From the NCBI RefSeq assembly GCF_000379425.1, contig NZ_KB902193.1, positions 1 through 64,000 on the forward strand: a stretch of 64,000 bases of DNA, read 5' to 3'. The notes under the pieces are model-generated. The model saw only the letters and a program-made list of their open reading frames with translations. It made no database searches and had not been told where the DNA came from. Of the stretch, positions 17,154 to 26,600 are shown piece after piece. The first letter of the stretch is position 1. Each line of letters opens with the position of its first letter. The translations under genes were made by a program, and so were the position numbers. Source of the stretch: Corynebacterium lubricantis DSM 45231 (GTDB lineage: Bacteria > Actinomycetota > Actinomycetes > Mycobacteriales > Mycobacteriaceae).

Positions 17154-17462
17154 CTACCAAATTAGCGATTGAGATAGCACAACTTCGAGTTACCAAGAGT
17201 ATGAGAAAGGTCGATGCAATGGATTCCTCGGAGTTTGGCATCCGATATCGAATCGTAGGACCGAAAGGGATGTTGGCGCGTTTAGTATCGCAAATCTTGG
17301 AAAGCCAGCGGCAGGGGGCGTGGGTTTTAAAGACTTGCACCCTGGTGTGGAGAATATCGGTGTAAGCGCAAGCGTTCTTGAACACGGTCAGTATCTTGAA
17401 GGAGTGAGCCTAGGAAGATAACTAAAGTCGGCGAGTGCAGATCCTGCGCCCCGAATTGCCTG
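17154..17462. other. Intergenic region without recognisable content
   Basis: About 309 bp between the DUF6308-like gene and the convergent racemase gene. I see no open frame with coding character, no RNA gene and no strong hairpin. Confidence 0.4.
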
Positions 17463-18155
17463 CTACCCCAGCACAACCTTCACCAGATCATCGATATGTG
17501 GCTCCATCGTGTCCAGCGTCGGTATCGGGGACGTGGAATCGTCGAGAAGCAAAGGCAGTTCCGTACAACCAAGGATGACCAACTCTGCGCCCTCGTCGGC
17601 GACAAGGCGCGCGATGATGTCCACGAATCCTTGTCGGGTGTCGTCCTTGACTATGCCGAGCTCGAGCTCTGTGGCGATCTTGTCCTGGATGTAAGCGATC
17701 TCGGAATCATTCGGGAGGATGACATTGATGCCATCTGTGCGAAGCGGGCCTGACAGGAAATCCTCGCGCATGGTGAACTCGGTGCCGAGCAGCAAAACAT
17801 TACTGACACCGCGCGCGTGAATCTCACGCTGTGTGGACGTGATCGAGCTGATCAGGGGCAGGGGAGATGCTTGCTCGAGGCGGTCGAAAACCACGTGAGG
17901 CGTATTCGCCGTCAGGCTTGCGACCTCCGCACCCGCGGCCTGCAAGTTTTTAATACCCGTGAGCAGATACTCGGTCAGGCCGTCCCAGTCTCGGCCGCCA
18001 GCGTACTTGAACACCTCGAACGCGCTGAGCGACTCGATAGTCAGTGGCGCGAGGTTGTCAGGACTGGTGGCAGCCTGGACACCTTCGATGATGCGCTTGT
18101 AATAAATCACCGTTGATTCGGGTCCGGTGCCACCAATGAGTCCTAACTTTTTCAA
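17463..18155 (-). CDS. Aspartate/glutamate racemase family protein
   Basis: A 230-residue PLP-independent racemase. The start is TTG with AAGGAGCG upstream (MKKLGLIGGTGPESTVIYY). The N-terminal catalytic position of the family (normally C/T-N-T-x-H) reads ANTPH here, while the C-terminal GCTEL cysteine is present. Loss of the first thiol is known in subgroups with relaxed or altered activity, so classical aspartate racemase activity should not be assumed. The FAD oxidoreductase gene lies 16 bp upstream on the same strand, so the two are probably cotranscribed. Confidence 0.85.
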   Translation of the reverse strand: MKKLGLIGGTGPESTVIYYKRIIEGVQAATSPDNLAPLTIESLSAFEVFKYAGGRDWDGLTEYLLTGIKNLQAAGAEVASLTANTPHVVFDRLEQASPLPLISSITSTQREIHARGVSNVLLLGTEFTMREDFLSGPLRTDGINVILPNDSEIAYIQDKIATELELGIVKDDTRQGFVDIIARLVADEGAELVILGCTELPLLLDDSTSPIPTLDTMEPHIDDLVKVVLG

Positions 18156-18171
18156 TGTCCGCGCTCCTTAA

Positions 18172-19383
18172 TTATCCGCCTGGCTTGATCTGTTCAGCGA
18201 GATCCTCCACCGACAGCTCGCCGGAGTGGTTCTTGCGAACGGCCTCGCGAGCAGCCGGAACGGAATCCCACGTATTCCACAAAAGTACGCCTTGGACCTT
18301 GTCGCCGTCGAGATACCAGACAACGGCCGCGGTCTGGTCGTCGTTCCAGACTTCCTTCACCTCGAACCGGGTGGAGAGCAGTCCGATGGCCTCATAACCG
18401 TCAGAGAACAGATCCGAGTAGAACAGCGGCGTGTAGTCGTAGTTTTCGCCCGCCCCAGCCATGTTCTTGCCCGCTGTAGTTCCCGACGCCCACGCGTTAT
18501 CCACGTGCTCGATATGGCGCGCACCGAAGAGAGGATCGTCGAAGTGTGCGATGTCGCCGGCCGCCCAGACATCCTCGGCACTCGTGCGCAGTTGCTTATC
18601 GACGAGCACCGCGCCCTTTTCCATGGTCAAGCCGGCAGCTTCGGCGAGATCCGTATTCAAAATGGCACCGAGGCCGAGAACGGCAACATCGGCGGTGACG
18701 GTGTCTCCATTAGCTGCGGTGAGCGTGAGTTCTTCGCCAGCATCGATGGATTCGAGATTGAATCCCGGAACCAGCTCGATGTCATGGTCGTGATACACCT
18801 GCTCAAGGTGAGAGACAATGCTGGTCGGGAACATGTGTTCGAGCAAGTGTTCGCCGAGGAAGTAGTTAGTAATCTTCGCGCCGGTGTGGGTAAGCCCGGC
18901 TGCGATTTCGGAGCCGATATACCCCCCACCAATGATGGCCACGCGGGAGCCTTCGCGAACGAGCTCGCGCAGCTTGCGGTAATCGGCGACGGTGCGGAAA
19001 TAGACCACGCGATCGTCGTCAAGCGTGCCAAACTTGCGTGGCGTGGAACCGGTAGCCAATAGGAGCTTGCCGTACTCGACGTTTGTGCCGTCGGCGGTGG
19101 TGACGGTGTGCTCTGCTGGGCTAATGCTGAAGATCTTCGTGGAGGTGACAAGCTCCGCGCCGGTATCTGCTGCCGTGGCTAAATCCTGTGATACGGGATC
19201 GGGGTTGTCTCCGTTCCAAAGATCCTTCGTTAATGCAGGACGGTAGACAGGGCCGTCCGCATCGGCGGAAATGATCGCGATGGAGGCCTCGGGTTCTGCC
19301 TCGTGGATGGATCGTGCGGCTTTGTCCGCGGAAACGCCGCCGCCGACAATGACGTGGTCGTACCTACTTTGAAGCTGTGCCAT
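18172..19383 (-). CDS. FAD-dependent NAD(P)H oxidoreductase (ferredoxin/rubredoxin reductase-like)
   Basis: A 403-residue flavoprotein with two Rossmann motifs (HVIVGGGVSADKAARSI for FAD and VAIIGGGYIGSEIA for NAD(P)H), the ATG motif LLLATGSTPRK, the GD motif DVWAAGDIAHF, and a C-terminal reductase domain of about 80 residues (QTAAVVWYLDGDKVQGVLLWN). It resembles BphA4/AIF-type reductases. The first motif has VSADKAAR where oxygenase-linked reductases usually have AGxxAA, so the partner may not be a Rieske ferredoxin. AAGGAG lies upstream of the ATG. No ferredoxin gene is adjacent. Confidence 0.85.
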   Translation of the reverse strand: MAQLQSRYDHVIVGGGVSADKAARSIHEAEPEASIAIISADADGPVYRPALTKDLWNGDNPDPVSQDLATAADTGAELVTSTKIFSISPAEHTVTTADGTNVEYGKLLLATGSTPRKFGTLDDDRVVYFRTVADYRKLRELVREGSRVAIIGGGYIGSEIAAGLTHTGAKITNYFLGEHLLEHMFPTSIVSHLEQVYHDHDIELVPGFNLESIDAGEELTLTAANGDTVTADVAVLGLGAILNTDLAEAAGLTMEKGAVLVDKQLRTSAEDVWAAGDIAHFDDPLFGARHIEHVDNAWASGTTAGKNMAGAGENYDYTPLFYSDLFSDGYEAIGLLSTRFEVKEVWNDDQTAAVVWYLDGDKVQGVLLWNTWDSVPAAREAVRKNHSGELSVEDLAEQIKPGG

Positions 19384-19467
19384 GATTAAACTCCTTTAAA
19401 TTTAAACTATACGTAGCTTCCATTGTAGGCTCGGGTGCAGGTCTCTGCAATGGTGCGTCGGGAGGTG

Positions 19468-21165
19468 TTAATTATGGCCTCCTACGTGCGCTTCAATGCG
19501 CATTCGCTCCACCATGTGCGGGTAATGCAGCTCGAATGCCGGGCGCTCCGAACGGATCCTCGGCAGCGAGGTGAAGTTGTGGCGCGGAGGTGGGCAGGAT
19601 GTTGCCCATTCCAAGGAATTTCCGTAGCCCCAGGGATCATCCACGGTGACAACTTCTCCATAGCGCCAGGACTTAAACATGTTCCAAATGAACGGAACCA
19701 CCGAGAGGCCAACCACGAAGGAGAAGGTGGTGGAGATCTGGTTGAACAGCGTGAATCCATCCGAGTCGAGGTAGTCCGCGTAGCGACGAGGCATGCCCAT
19801 ATTGCCCAGCCAGTGCTGGATTAGGAACGTGCCGTGGAAGCCAATGAAGGTCAGCCAGAAGTGCCACTTCGCCAGGCCTTCATCGGCCATGCGTCCTGTC
19901 ATCTTCGGGAACCAGAAGTACAAGCCCGCGAACGAGGCGAAGACAACGGTGCCAAAGACGGTGTAATGGAAGTGCGCGATAAGGAAGTAGGAGTCAGCCA
20001 GGTGGAAATCCAGTGGTGGAGACGCCAACATGATGCCGGTCAGACCACCGAAGAGGAAGGTGGACATGAAGCCCATCGCCCAGATCATCGGAGATTGCCA
20101 GGTGATGTGGCCGTTCCACATCGTGCCCACCCAGTTGAAGAATTTCACACCCGTGGGCACCGCAATAAGGAAGGTCATGAAGGAGAAGAAGGGGAGTAGC
20201 ACAGCGCCGGTGACGAACATGTGGTGAGCCCACACCGTCATAGACAAAGCGGCAATCGCGAGAGTGGCGAAGACCAGTCCGATGTAGCCGAAGACTGGTT
20301 TTCGGGAGAATACCGGGACTACTTCGGAAATGATGCCGAAGAACGGCAGTGCGATGACATAGACCTCCGGGTGACCGAAGAACCAGAACAGGTGTTGCCA
20401 CAAGATGGCACCACCGTTGGCGGAGTCGAAGATGTGACCTCCGAGGAGGCGATCGTAGAGCACGCCGAGTGCGGCTGCGGTGAGCAATGGGAAGATCATC
20501 AGCGCCATAATGCCGGTGATAAAAATGGTCCAGCAGAAGACGGGCATGCGGAACATGGTCATGCCGGGAGCACGCATGGTGAGCATGGTGGTCATCATGT
20601 TGATAGCTGAGGCAATCGTGCCGATGCCCAGCATGCCAACGCCGAGAATCCACAGGTTCGCGCCCACGCCGGGAGTGCTATCTGACGACGAGAGCGGCGC
20701 GTACATGGTCCAACCGAAATCGGCCGCGCCGCCTGGGGTAAGGAATCCGGCGAGGATAAGTAATCCGCCCGCGGTGGTGATCCACAAACCGAAGGCATTT
20801 AACCGTGGGAAGGCCACGTCTGGGGCGCCGATTTGCAGCGGTACCACGAAGTTGGCAAATCCCCAGACAATCGGGGTGGCGAATCCCAGCAGCATCATGG
20901 TGCCGTGGATGGTAAACAGCTGGTTGTATTGCTCGTTGGACAGAAATTGTAGTCCGGGGCTAAATAGTTCGGCGCGCATCAGTAGGGCCATGATGCCACC
21001 GGCGAAGAAGAACATAAAGGACATCACCATGTAGTAAATGCCCAGCTTCTTGTGGTCTGTTGTAGTGAGCGCATTCCAGAAAACGGTGCCCTTGAAGCCG
21101 TTTCCACTTGGTTCTGGTCTGCTTTGTATCGTTCTTTCTACTTCTCTTGGTGCGACGGCAGTCAT
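19468..21165 (-). CDS. ctaD: Cytochrome c oxidase aa3 subunit I
   Basis: A 565-residue haem-copper oxidase subunit I with 12 membrane helices. Visible ligands: low-spin haem His in TIHGTMMLL, CuB His and cross-linked Tyr in [10 protein letters not shown], the His pair in VWAHHMF, and the haem pair in HFHYTVFG. It transfers electrons from cytochrome c (the bcc complex in corynebacteria) to O2 and pumps protons. The C-terminal extension ([15 protein letters not shown]) is typical of actinobacterial CtaD. As is usual in corynebacteria, ctaD stands apart from ctaC/ctaE. GAGGAGA precedes the ATG. Confidence 0.97.
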   Translation of the reverse strand: MTAVAPREVERTIQSRPEPSGNGFKGTVFWNALTTTDHKKLGIYYMVMSFMFFFAGGIMALLMRAELFSPGLQFLSNEQYNQLFTIHGTMMLLGFATPIVWGFANFVVPLQIGAPDVAFPRLNAFGLWITTAGGLLILAGFLTPGGAADFGWTMYAPLSSSDSTPGVGANLWILGVGMLGIGTIASAINMMTTMLTMRAPGMTMFRMPVFCWTIFITGIMALMIFPLLTAAALGVLYDRLLGGHIFDSANGGAILWQHLFWFFGHPEVYVIALPFFGIISEVVPVFSRKPVFGYIGLVFATLAIAALSMTVWAHHMFVTGAVLLPFFSFMTFLIAVPTGVKFFNWVGTMWNGHITWQSPMIWAMGFMSTFLFGGLTGIMLASPPLDFHLADSYFLIAHFHYTVFGTVVFASFAGLYFWFPKMTGRMADEGLAKWHFWLTFIGFHGTFLIQHWLGNMGMPRRYADYLDSDGFTLFNQISTTFSFVVGLSVVPFIWNMFKSWRYGEVVTVDDPWGYGNSLEWATSCPPPRHNFTSLPRIRSERPAFELHYPHMVERMRIEAHVGGHN

Positions 21166-21361
21166 CGGAATCTCCTCATGTCCGGGGCAGTCCCGCAGAT
21201 GCGGGGCCGTCCATGCGCGATACCGGCTTAACTTTTAAGTCGGAGAAACTACTTTTAATCCCGAAATATGTTCGGTATATCTGTGACCATAGACTAGATA
21301 TGTGCTATACACCACACTATTTATTCGAAAAAACTGAAACTAATTCATTACGGGGGTGGTG

Positions 21362-21763
21362 CTATGGCTCCCGTCGTTTGGAATGGCTATCTTGGCCTAG
21401 CACGCTGGTGACTGTGGTGAGAAGAAATACTGAATCCTCGAGCGCTTCAACCGCATGGCGGTAGTGGGTAAGTGCTTCAAGGTCTCCGGCGTTCAAGATT
21501 GTTTCTTCTTGTCCGGAAATTCGAACCTGTCCATGCAAGACGAAAGCGGACGCTGCCGGAGGAGAATTATGCTCGGCCAGCGTCTCTCCCGCGCGCAACG
21601 CGATGATGGACTGGCGGAGCGGGCCATCCTTGACTAGAAGTTTTGCTACTCGGCCTTTATTGGATGTGAGCGCTTCGTGGAGAAAATCTTCGGTTAGTTT
21701 TTGAATCTTCATCTCCGTTCCGGGCTCGTCGTGAAAATCCTCGGAACCATTGTTCGTGCCCAT
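21362..21763 (-). CDS. Cupin-domain protein
   Basis: A 133-residue protein; the ATG at 21763 (MGTNNGSEDFHD) is chosen over one 7 codons upstream because GGAAGGA lies at the right distance. The second half is a small cupin: LRAGETLAEHNSPPAASAFVLHGQVRISGQEETILNAGDLEAL. The first cupin motif keeps only one His (AEHN) and the second has HYRHAVEA, so metal binding may be partial. It lies upstream of ctaD on the same strand with about 200 bp between. Role unknown. Confidence 0.75.
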   Translation of the reverse strand: MGTNNGSEDFHDEPGTEMKIQKLTEDFLHEALTSNKGRVAKLLVKDGPLRQSIIALRAGETLAEHNSPPAASAFVLHGQVRISGQEETILNAGDLEALTHYRHAVEALEDSVFLLTTVTSVLGQDSHSKRREP

Positions 21764-21952
21764 GTCAGTCCTTCCCGCATTCATAAACTATTTAATACGT
21801 AAAGTATCGTACTAATTACTAACTGGTGCGGGAAGGGGTGGCTTGCGAGTCAGAGACTATTGGTGATGAGGCCCAAACGTAGACATTTCAAAGCCGCTGC
21901 AGTTCTTCTAGAATTGAAGCATTAATTTCGCATTAGTTTCTGGAGGAAAATA

Positions 21953-23035
21953 ATGTCAGGAAAAGCAAGCGTCCTAGTCACCGGCTCTGGAGGCGTGATC
22001 GGGCGCAACGTGGTCGATCATTTCGTTGCCCAGGGCTACAGCGTGCGCGGTATTACTCGCCGTGAACCCGAAGAGCACGAGGGGTGGGATCACATCGCGG
22101 CTGACCTTTTGGATAAGCAGTCCACCCTCGAGGCGATGGGCCAGGCGAAAGACACCACTCATTTAGTATTTGCCGCCTACATTGAAAAACAGAATCCTAC
22201 GGAGTTGATCCAGGTCAACATGGATCTTCTTCACAACACCCTGGACGCTCTCGAGGCTGTTGGTGCGCCGCTCGAGCACGTCACCTTGTACCAAGGGATG
22301 AAGTATTACGGAGCGAACTTAGGCCGATTTAAAACTCCAGCCTTAGAAAACGACGAGCGGCTCATCAGCCCTAACTTCTATTACGAGCAGCAGGAACTCT
22401 TGCAGCGCGTGGCCTCCGAGCGCGGTTACCACTGGACTATTTTCCGCCCGGAAGGTGTGCAGGGCTATGCGCAGGGAACCCCGATGAACCTGTTGATGGC
22501 ACTCGCAGCCTACGTGAGCATCACCAGCGAGCTTGGCGTGCCACTGCGCTTCCCGGGGTCGCGCACTACTTATGACCAGGTCTTTTACCAGGTCACAGAT
22601 GCCGAGCTTCTCGCCGAGGCCACGGAGTGGGCGGGTACCACGAAGGTAGCTTACGACGAGGCCTTTAACCTCACCAATGGTGATGTCTTCCGCTGGAGCC
22701 ACCTTTTCGCAGCTATCGCCGATCACTACGGGATGAAGCTGGAGGAGCCACAAGAGATGAAGCTTGCCGAGCGCATGCCCACCTACCAACCCCTCTGGAA
22801 TCAGATGGTCGGCCACCACGGTTTACGCCACATCACCTGGGAGCAAACCGTGGATTGGAACTTCGCGGACATGATCTGGAACTCCGAATGGGACAACGTC
22901 AGTTCCACGATCAAGGTGCGCAAGGCGGGCTTTCAGGGCTGCCACGACACCATCACACGCACGCTCGAGCTTCTCGACGATCTTATCGAGCGCAAGATCA
23001 TTCCGCCGCTGGGCAAGAGCGCGCCAGTGCTGTAG
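21953..23035 (+). CDS. PRISE-type NAD(P)H enone reductase (progesterone 5-beta-reductase/iridoid synthase-like SDR)
   Basis: A 360-residue atypical/extended short-chain dehydrogenase. The nucleotide-binding motif GSGGVIGRNVVDHF is at the start; the catalytic segments are YQGMKYYG (the Lys of the PRISE group) and NFYYEQQELL, with a Tyr where this family has its catalytic Tyr. These proteins reduce activated C=C bonds and are best known from plants; bacterial members are sporadic. GGAGG precedes the ATG. The gene is monocistronic, and the ABC-F attenuator region follows. The substrate is unknown. Confidence 0.78.
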   Translation: MSGKASVLVTGSGGVIGRNVVDHFVAQGYSVRGITRREPEEHEGWDHIAADLLDKQSTLEAMGQAKDTTHLVFAAYIEKQNPTELIQVNMDLLHNTLDALEAVGAPLEHVTLYQGMKYYGANLGRFKTPALENDERLISPNFYYEQQELLQRVASERGYHWTIFRPEGVQGYAQGTPMNLLMALAAYVSITSELGVPLRFPGSRTTYDQVFYQVTDAELLAEATEWAGTTKVAYDEAFNLTNGDVFRWSHLFAAIADHYGMKLEEPQEMKLAERMPTYQPLWNQMVGHHGLRHITWEQTVDWNFADMIWNSEWDNVSSTIKVRKAGFQGCHDTITRTLELLDDLIERKIIPPLGKSAPVL

Positions 23036-23104
23036 GAGATCTCGAAGCAATGTACTATCCACCACCCTTGCCCCTCCGCTCACCCTCCTGTTATGGTCAG
23101 GAAC

Positions 23105-23149
23105 ATGAGTATGGGACTTTCCTCGAAAAAGCTCTGGTCTCGTCGCTAA
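23105..23149 (+). CDS. Leader peptide of an ABC-F gene
   Basis: A 14-codon frame, MSMGLSSKKLWSRR, starts at an ATG with a second ATG two codons on. AGGA (23099-23102) is 8 nt before the second ATG, while a possible TATGGT box (23092-23097) would place the transcript start at the first ATG. It lies about 170 bp before the ABC-F start and is followed by an intrinsic terminator. This is the arrangement of leader peptides that sense ribosome-targeting antibiotics by stalling. The basic, Leu/Lys/Arg-rich C-terminus suits such a role. Translation is inferred from position and signals. Confidence 0.65.
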   Translation: MSMGLSSKKLWSRR

Positions 23150-23210
23150 CGGCGGTGACTACCTTTTAGGACTAGCACGTCGTTCTGGCTTTTAGCCAAA
23201 CGACGTTTTC
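23148..23210 (+). promoter_or_regulatory. Transcription attenuator upstream of the ABC-F gene
   Basis: The 3' part is a strong intrinsic terminator: ACGTCGTTCTGGCT (23177-23190), a TTT loop, AGCCAAACGACGT (23194-23206, one bulged base) and a T-run to 23209. A competing pairing exists: AACGGCG at 23148-23154, overlapping the leader stop codon, can pair with CGTCGTT (23178-23184), the 5' arm of the terminator. A ribosome finishing the leader would mask AACGGCG and allow termination; a ribosome stalled earlier would leave it free and permit read-through into the ABC-F gene. The structures are seen; the mechanism is inferred. Confidence 0.72.
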
Positions 23211-23317
23211 TGCTGCGCATTTCCGGTATTCACTCGCTGCATCCAAGATCAATGCACACTTCGTGCCTTGGCAGCCGACCATGCGCGCCGGGCACGCTTA
23301 CGCTAAAGCGAGACACC

Positions 23318-24991
23318 ATGCCAGAACTTAAACATCCCCGAACTATTGCCGTTCAAGGCACGCTGATTGCGGGGGAATCGGCCCACATCAGGGCGGAAAA
23401 TCTCACCACCACCAGAGGCGAACGGACCCTTTTTCAAGACCTGAGCCTGACCGTTTCTTCGCGGACCCGCCTCGCCATCGTGGGTGAAAACGGTCGCGGC
23501 AAAACAACCTTATTGCACATGCTTGCCGGTACCGAGCTCCCAGATGCGGGATCGATCACGCGCCATGGTCGTATTGCGTTGGTCGAGCAAGCACTCGAGT
23601 TTTCTCCGGGACACACCGTGGGAGCTTTGATTAACGAGGCTGTCGGCGAGGCGCATGCGGCGCTCACGGACTTAGACGAGGCCACCTACGCACTTGAACA
23701 GGGAGAAGATGGGGCCGATGCACGATACGCCCACGCGCTCGAGAGTGCCGTGGCGCTTGAAGCGTGGGATGCCGACCGCAGGATCGACATCGCACTTGCG
23801 GGCCTGTCGGCCTGTACTGATCGCGCGCGCGAGCTTTCCACCCTGTCGGTAGGGCAGCGCTATCGCGTGCGCCTTGCGGTGTTGCTCGGGTCGAGCACCG
23901 ACATTTTGCTTATCGACGAGCCCACCAACCACCTCGATGCTGCCTCCCTGCAGTTCCTCACCGATTCATTGAAGGCTAAGGATGGGGCTGTGGTGTTGGT
24001 CAGTCACGACCGCAAGCTTTTGAGTGATGTCGCCCAGGATTTCATGGACCTTGATCCGACATCCAATGGGAAACCGAGGACCTATCACGGTGGCTACGGC
24101 GCCTGGCTGGAAGGCAAACACAAGGAGCGGGAGCACTGGGAGCAGGAATTTGAAAAACAAGTTGAGGAGCAACACCGTCTTGAAAATGCTGCCCAAGATG
24201 CCCGCGACCGCCTGAGCACGGGGTGGCGTCCGCCGAAGGGAACCGGCAAGCACACTCGCGCCACCCGCACGGCTGGTGTTGTCCAAGCCTTCAATCGCCG
24301 CATGGAGGAGCTGGAGAAATTCAAGGTCACCGTTCCCGAACCGCCGGGAAAACTGCAGTACCCGTTCCCGCGGGTTAAACAAGGCAGGACCGTACTCGAT
24401 GCAGCCGAGGTCTCGGTTGAGGGGCGGATTCTTACGCCGGTCACTGTGAAAGTGGAAACCGGTGACAAGTTCCTGCTCGTGGGGCCAAATGGTGCGGGAA
24501 AATCGACACTGCTTTCGGTCCTCGGCGGCACACTCGCTCCCACAACCGGATACGTGACCCCGACACCAGGCGCGCGCATTGCCACTTTGGACCAGGAGGT
24601 CCCCGACTGGGAAGCCACAAAGACTGCTCGCGCGTTGTACGAAAACCACATTGAGGAAAGTGGCGTGCTCGCACGGCGGGGGAGTGCTCCCACTTTGAAA
24701 TCTCTCGGATTGCTCGATAGAAAAGCCCTGCACACGCAAGTCGGCAGGCTTTCTCAGGGGCACCAGCGCCGTCTCCAGTTGGCCATGTGCCTTGCCGAGC
24801 AACCCGATCTGTTGATCCTCGATGAACCCACCAACCACCTTTCCATTTCGCTTGTCGACGAGCTCACCTCTGCCCTGAGGCAGACGGCCTCGGCGGTGAT
24901 CGTCGCAACGCACGACCGGCGGATGGTGAAGGATCTCAAGGATTGGAAGGTGATCGAGCTGGGCCTTTACTCACCACCTCACGGTGTGTAG
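23318..24991 (+). CDS. ABC-F ATPase, probable antibiotic-resistance (ribosome protection) type
   Basis: A 557-residue protein with two fused ABC domains and no membrane helices. Domain 1 has Walker A VGENGRGKTTLL, signature LSVGQRYRVRLA and Walker [13 protein letters not shown]; domain 2 has VGPNGAGKSTLL, LSQGHQRRLQLA and LLILDEPTNHLS. The interdomain linker (about residues 240-350) is long and charged and contains GTGKHTRATRTAG and VVQAFNRRMEEL, like the actinobacterial TlrC/CarA/OleB resistance proteins. Such proteins bind the E site and displace macrolides, lincosamides or related drugs. The start at 23318 (MPELKHPR) fits the family better than the upstream in-frame codon. Its leader peptide and attenuator support drug-dependent expression. 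Confidence 0.85.
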   Translation: MPELKHPRTIAVQGTLIAGESAHIRAENLTTTRGERTLFQDLSLTVSSRTRLAIVGENGRGKTTLLHMLAGTELPDAGSITRHGRIALVEQALEFSPGHTVGALINEAVGEAHAALTDLDEATYALEQGEDGADARYAHALESAVALEAWDADRRIDIALAGLSACTDRARELSTLSVGQRYRVRLAVLLGSSTDILLIDEPTNHLDAASLQFLTDSLKAKDGAVVLVSHDRKLLSDVAQDFMDLDPTSNGKPRTYHGGYGAWLEGKHKEREHWEQEFEKQVEEQHRLENAAQDARDRLSTGWRPPKGTGKHTRATRTAGVVQAFNRRMEELEKFKVTVPEPPGKLQYPFPRVKQGRTVLDAAEVSVEGRILTPVTVKVETGDKFLLVGPNGAGKSTLLSVLGGTLAPTTGYVTPTPGARIATLDQEVPDWEATKTARALYENHIEESGVLARRGSAPTLKSLGLLDRKALHTQVGRLSQGHQRRLQLAMCLAEQPDLLILDEPTNHLSISLVDELTSALRQTASAVIVATHDRRMVKDLKDWKVIELGLYSPPHGV

Positions 24992-25030
24992 TCTCTAACT
25001 CGTCCTATTGTCGAAGGAAGGAAAGGCATA

Positions 25031-25057
25031 GTGTTCATTCGTCTCGCATTCGTTTAA
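25031..25057 (+). promoter_or_regulatory. Possible short leader ORF before the second ABC-F gene
   Basis: GTG-started 8-codon frame (MFIRLAFV) with GAAGGAAAGG 5-8 nt upstream, ending 31 nt before the second ABC-F start. TCGTCT in it (25039-25044) can pair with AGACGA (25077-25082) next to the ABC-F initiation region, so translation of the leader could change access to the start codon. It is short and could be chance. Confidence 0.4.
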
Positions 25058-25088
25058 TGAATCCGAACTGCAGAAAAGACGATTACGC

Positions 25089-26600
25089 ATGCCTATAACT
25101 TTTCAAAACCTTTCTTTGACCTGGCCTAACGGCACCCCCTGTTTCACCGACCTCAGCGGGGCATTTACCAGGCCCATGACCGGCCTGATCGGTGATAATG
25201 GCACCGGGAAATCTTCGTTGCTCAAGGTGCTCGTAGGCCAACTTGAGCCCACCTCCGGCACGATGCAGACTCCCGACAATATTGCCTACCTGCCGCAGGA
25301 TTTGGGTCTGGACACCGCAAGCACCATTGCCGACATCTTCGGCATCACCCCAATCCTCGCTGCCATCGCCAAAGTGGAGGCTGGTGAATACGCGCCCGAG
25401 CTACTCGAGATCATCGGCGAGAACTGGGACGTGGCCGAAGCCGTCACAGTCAGGCTCGCCGAGGTCGGCCTCGAGCTTAAGCTGGATCGCACCGTGGGCA
25501 CGCTCTCCGGCGGGGAAGCAGTATCGGTCGCGCTTACGGCGGCCTTTTTTACTAACCCGGACTTCCTTGTGCTCGACGAGCCCACCAACAACCTCGATTC
25601 CCAGGCCAAAGCGACTCTGATCAAGCTGGTCACGCATTCGCAGGTACCCGTGCTCGTGGTCAGCCACGACCGCGACCTTCTGGCGCACACGACCCAAATC
25701 GCAGAACTCTATCACGGTCAGCTCCGGTTCTTCGACGGTAATTACGCGACCTACCGTGAGGCGATCGACCAGGAGCAAGCCGCCGCGGTGCAGGGTGTGC
25801 GCGAGGCGAAAGCGGAGGAGCGCAAGCAAGTCCGCGAGCGCGAGGCAATGCAGACCCGCCTGGCCAGAGATGCGCGCCGCGGCAGGAAGTTCGCGGCGGA
25901 GAAACGAAAACCGCCCATCGCCATGGGGATGGATAAGAATAAGTCGGAGAGGTCGTCGTCGAAACGCGAAATGGCGGCTGCTGACTCCGTGGCGCAGGCC
26001 CGCGACAACTTCGATGCGGCGCAGCGCAAAGTACGTGATAGCGACCAGGTGTTCATCGATCTTCCTGCCACTCGTTTGGCAAATGGCACGCGCGCGCTGG
26101 CCGCGGAAGAGCTGACCATCGTCGGCCCGGAGCGCGTGCGCATCGCCGGGCCGAACGGGAGTGGAAAGACAACGCTGCTGAACGCGATTGACCGCGGTGA
26201 GGTGGAGTATGTCATCGCGGCGCGCGGTTACCTGCGTCAACGTATCGAGCTGGATCCAACCAAGTCCGTGTTGGCGCTGGTTCTCGACGCGAATCCCGAG
26301 ACGGATCCGCAGTATGTGCGTAATCAGCTGGCGCAGCTGCTCTTCCGCAACGACGAAGTGCGCGCGCAGGTGGGCACGTTGTCGGGTGGCGAGCGGTTCC
26401 GCATCGAGTTCGCAAGGGTGCTTTTGGGTACGCCGGCGCCGCAGCTTTTGCTTATCGACGAGCCCACCAACAACCTAGACATCTCCACCGTTGATTGGCT
26501 GGTCTCGGCGCTTGAGGGCTACCAGGGGGCGCTGATTGTGGTGAGCCACGACGATGATTTTTGCGACCGCATTGGAATTGAGCGCGTGATTGAGCTGTAA
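25089..26600 (+). CDS. ABC-F ATPase, second copy
   Basis: A 503-residue duplicated ABC protein without membrane helices. Domain 1: [39 protein letters not shown]. Domain 2: [41 protein letters not shown]. The linker (about residues 220-320) is very basic ([18 protein letters not shown], then [12 protein letters not shown]) and shorter than in the first copy. The type is widespread in corynebacteria and is likely a translation factor or resistance protein. It follows the first ABC-F gene by 97 bp on the same strand and has a weak Shine-Dalgarno and a possible short leader ORF. Confidence 0.82.
   Translation: MPITFQNLSLTWPNGTPCFTDLSGAFTRPMTGLIGDNGTGKSSLLKVLVGQLEPTSGTMQTPDNIAYLPQDLGLDTASTIADIFGITPILAAIAKVEAGEYAPELLEIIGENWDVAEAVTVRLAEVGLELKLDRTVGTLSGGEAVSVALTAAFFTNPDFLVLDEPTNNLDSQAKATLIKLVTHSQVPVLVVSHDRDLLAHTTQIAELYHGQLRFFDGNYATYREAIDQEQAAAVQGVREAKAEERKQVREREAMQTRLARDARRGRKFAAEKRKPPIAMGMDKNKSERSSSKREMAAADSVAQARDNFDAAQRKVRDSDQVFIDLPATRLANGTRALAAEELTIVGPERVRIAGPNGSGKTTLLNAIDRGEVEYVIAARGYLRQRIELDPTKSVLALVLDANPETDPQYVRNQLAQLLFRNDEVRAQVGTLSGGERFRIEFARVLLGTPAPQLLLIDEPTNNLDISTVDWLVSALEGYQGALIVVSHDDDFCDRIGIERVIEL

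Noticed and set aside
17119-17385. 88-codon reverse frame between the DUF6308-like gene and the racemase
   Set aside because: No ribosome binding site, no recognisable motif, and it overlaps the end of the neighbouring gene.
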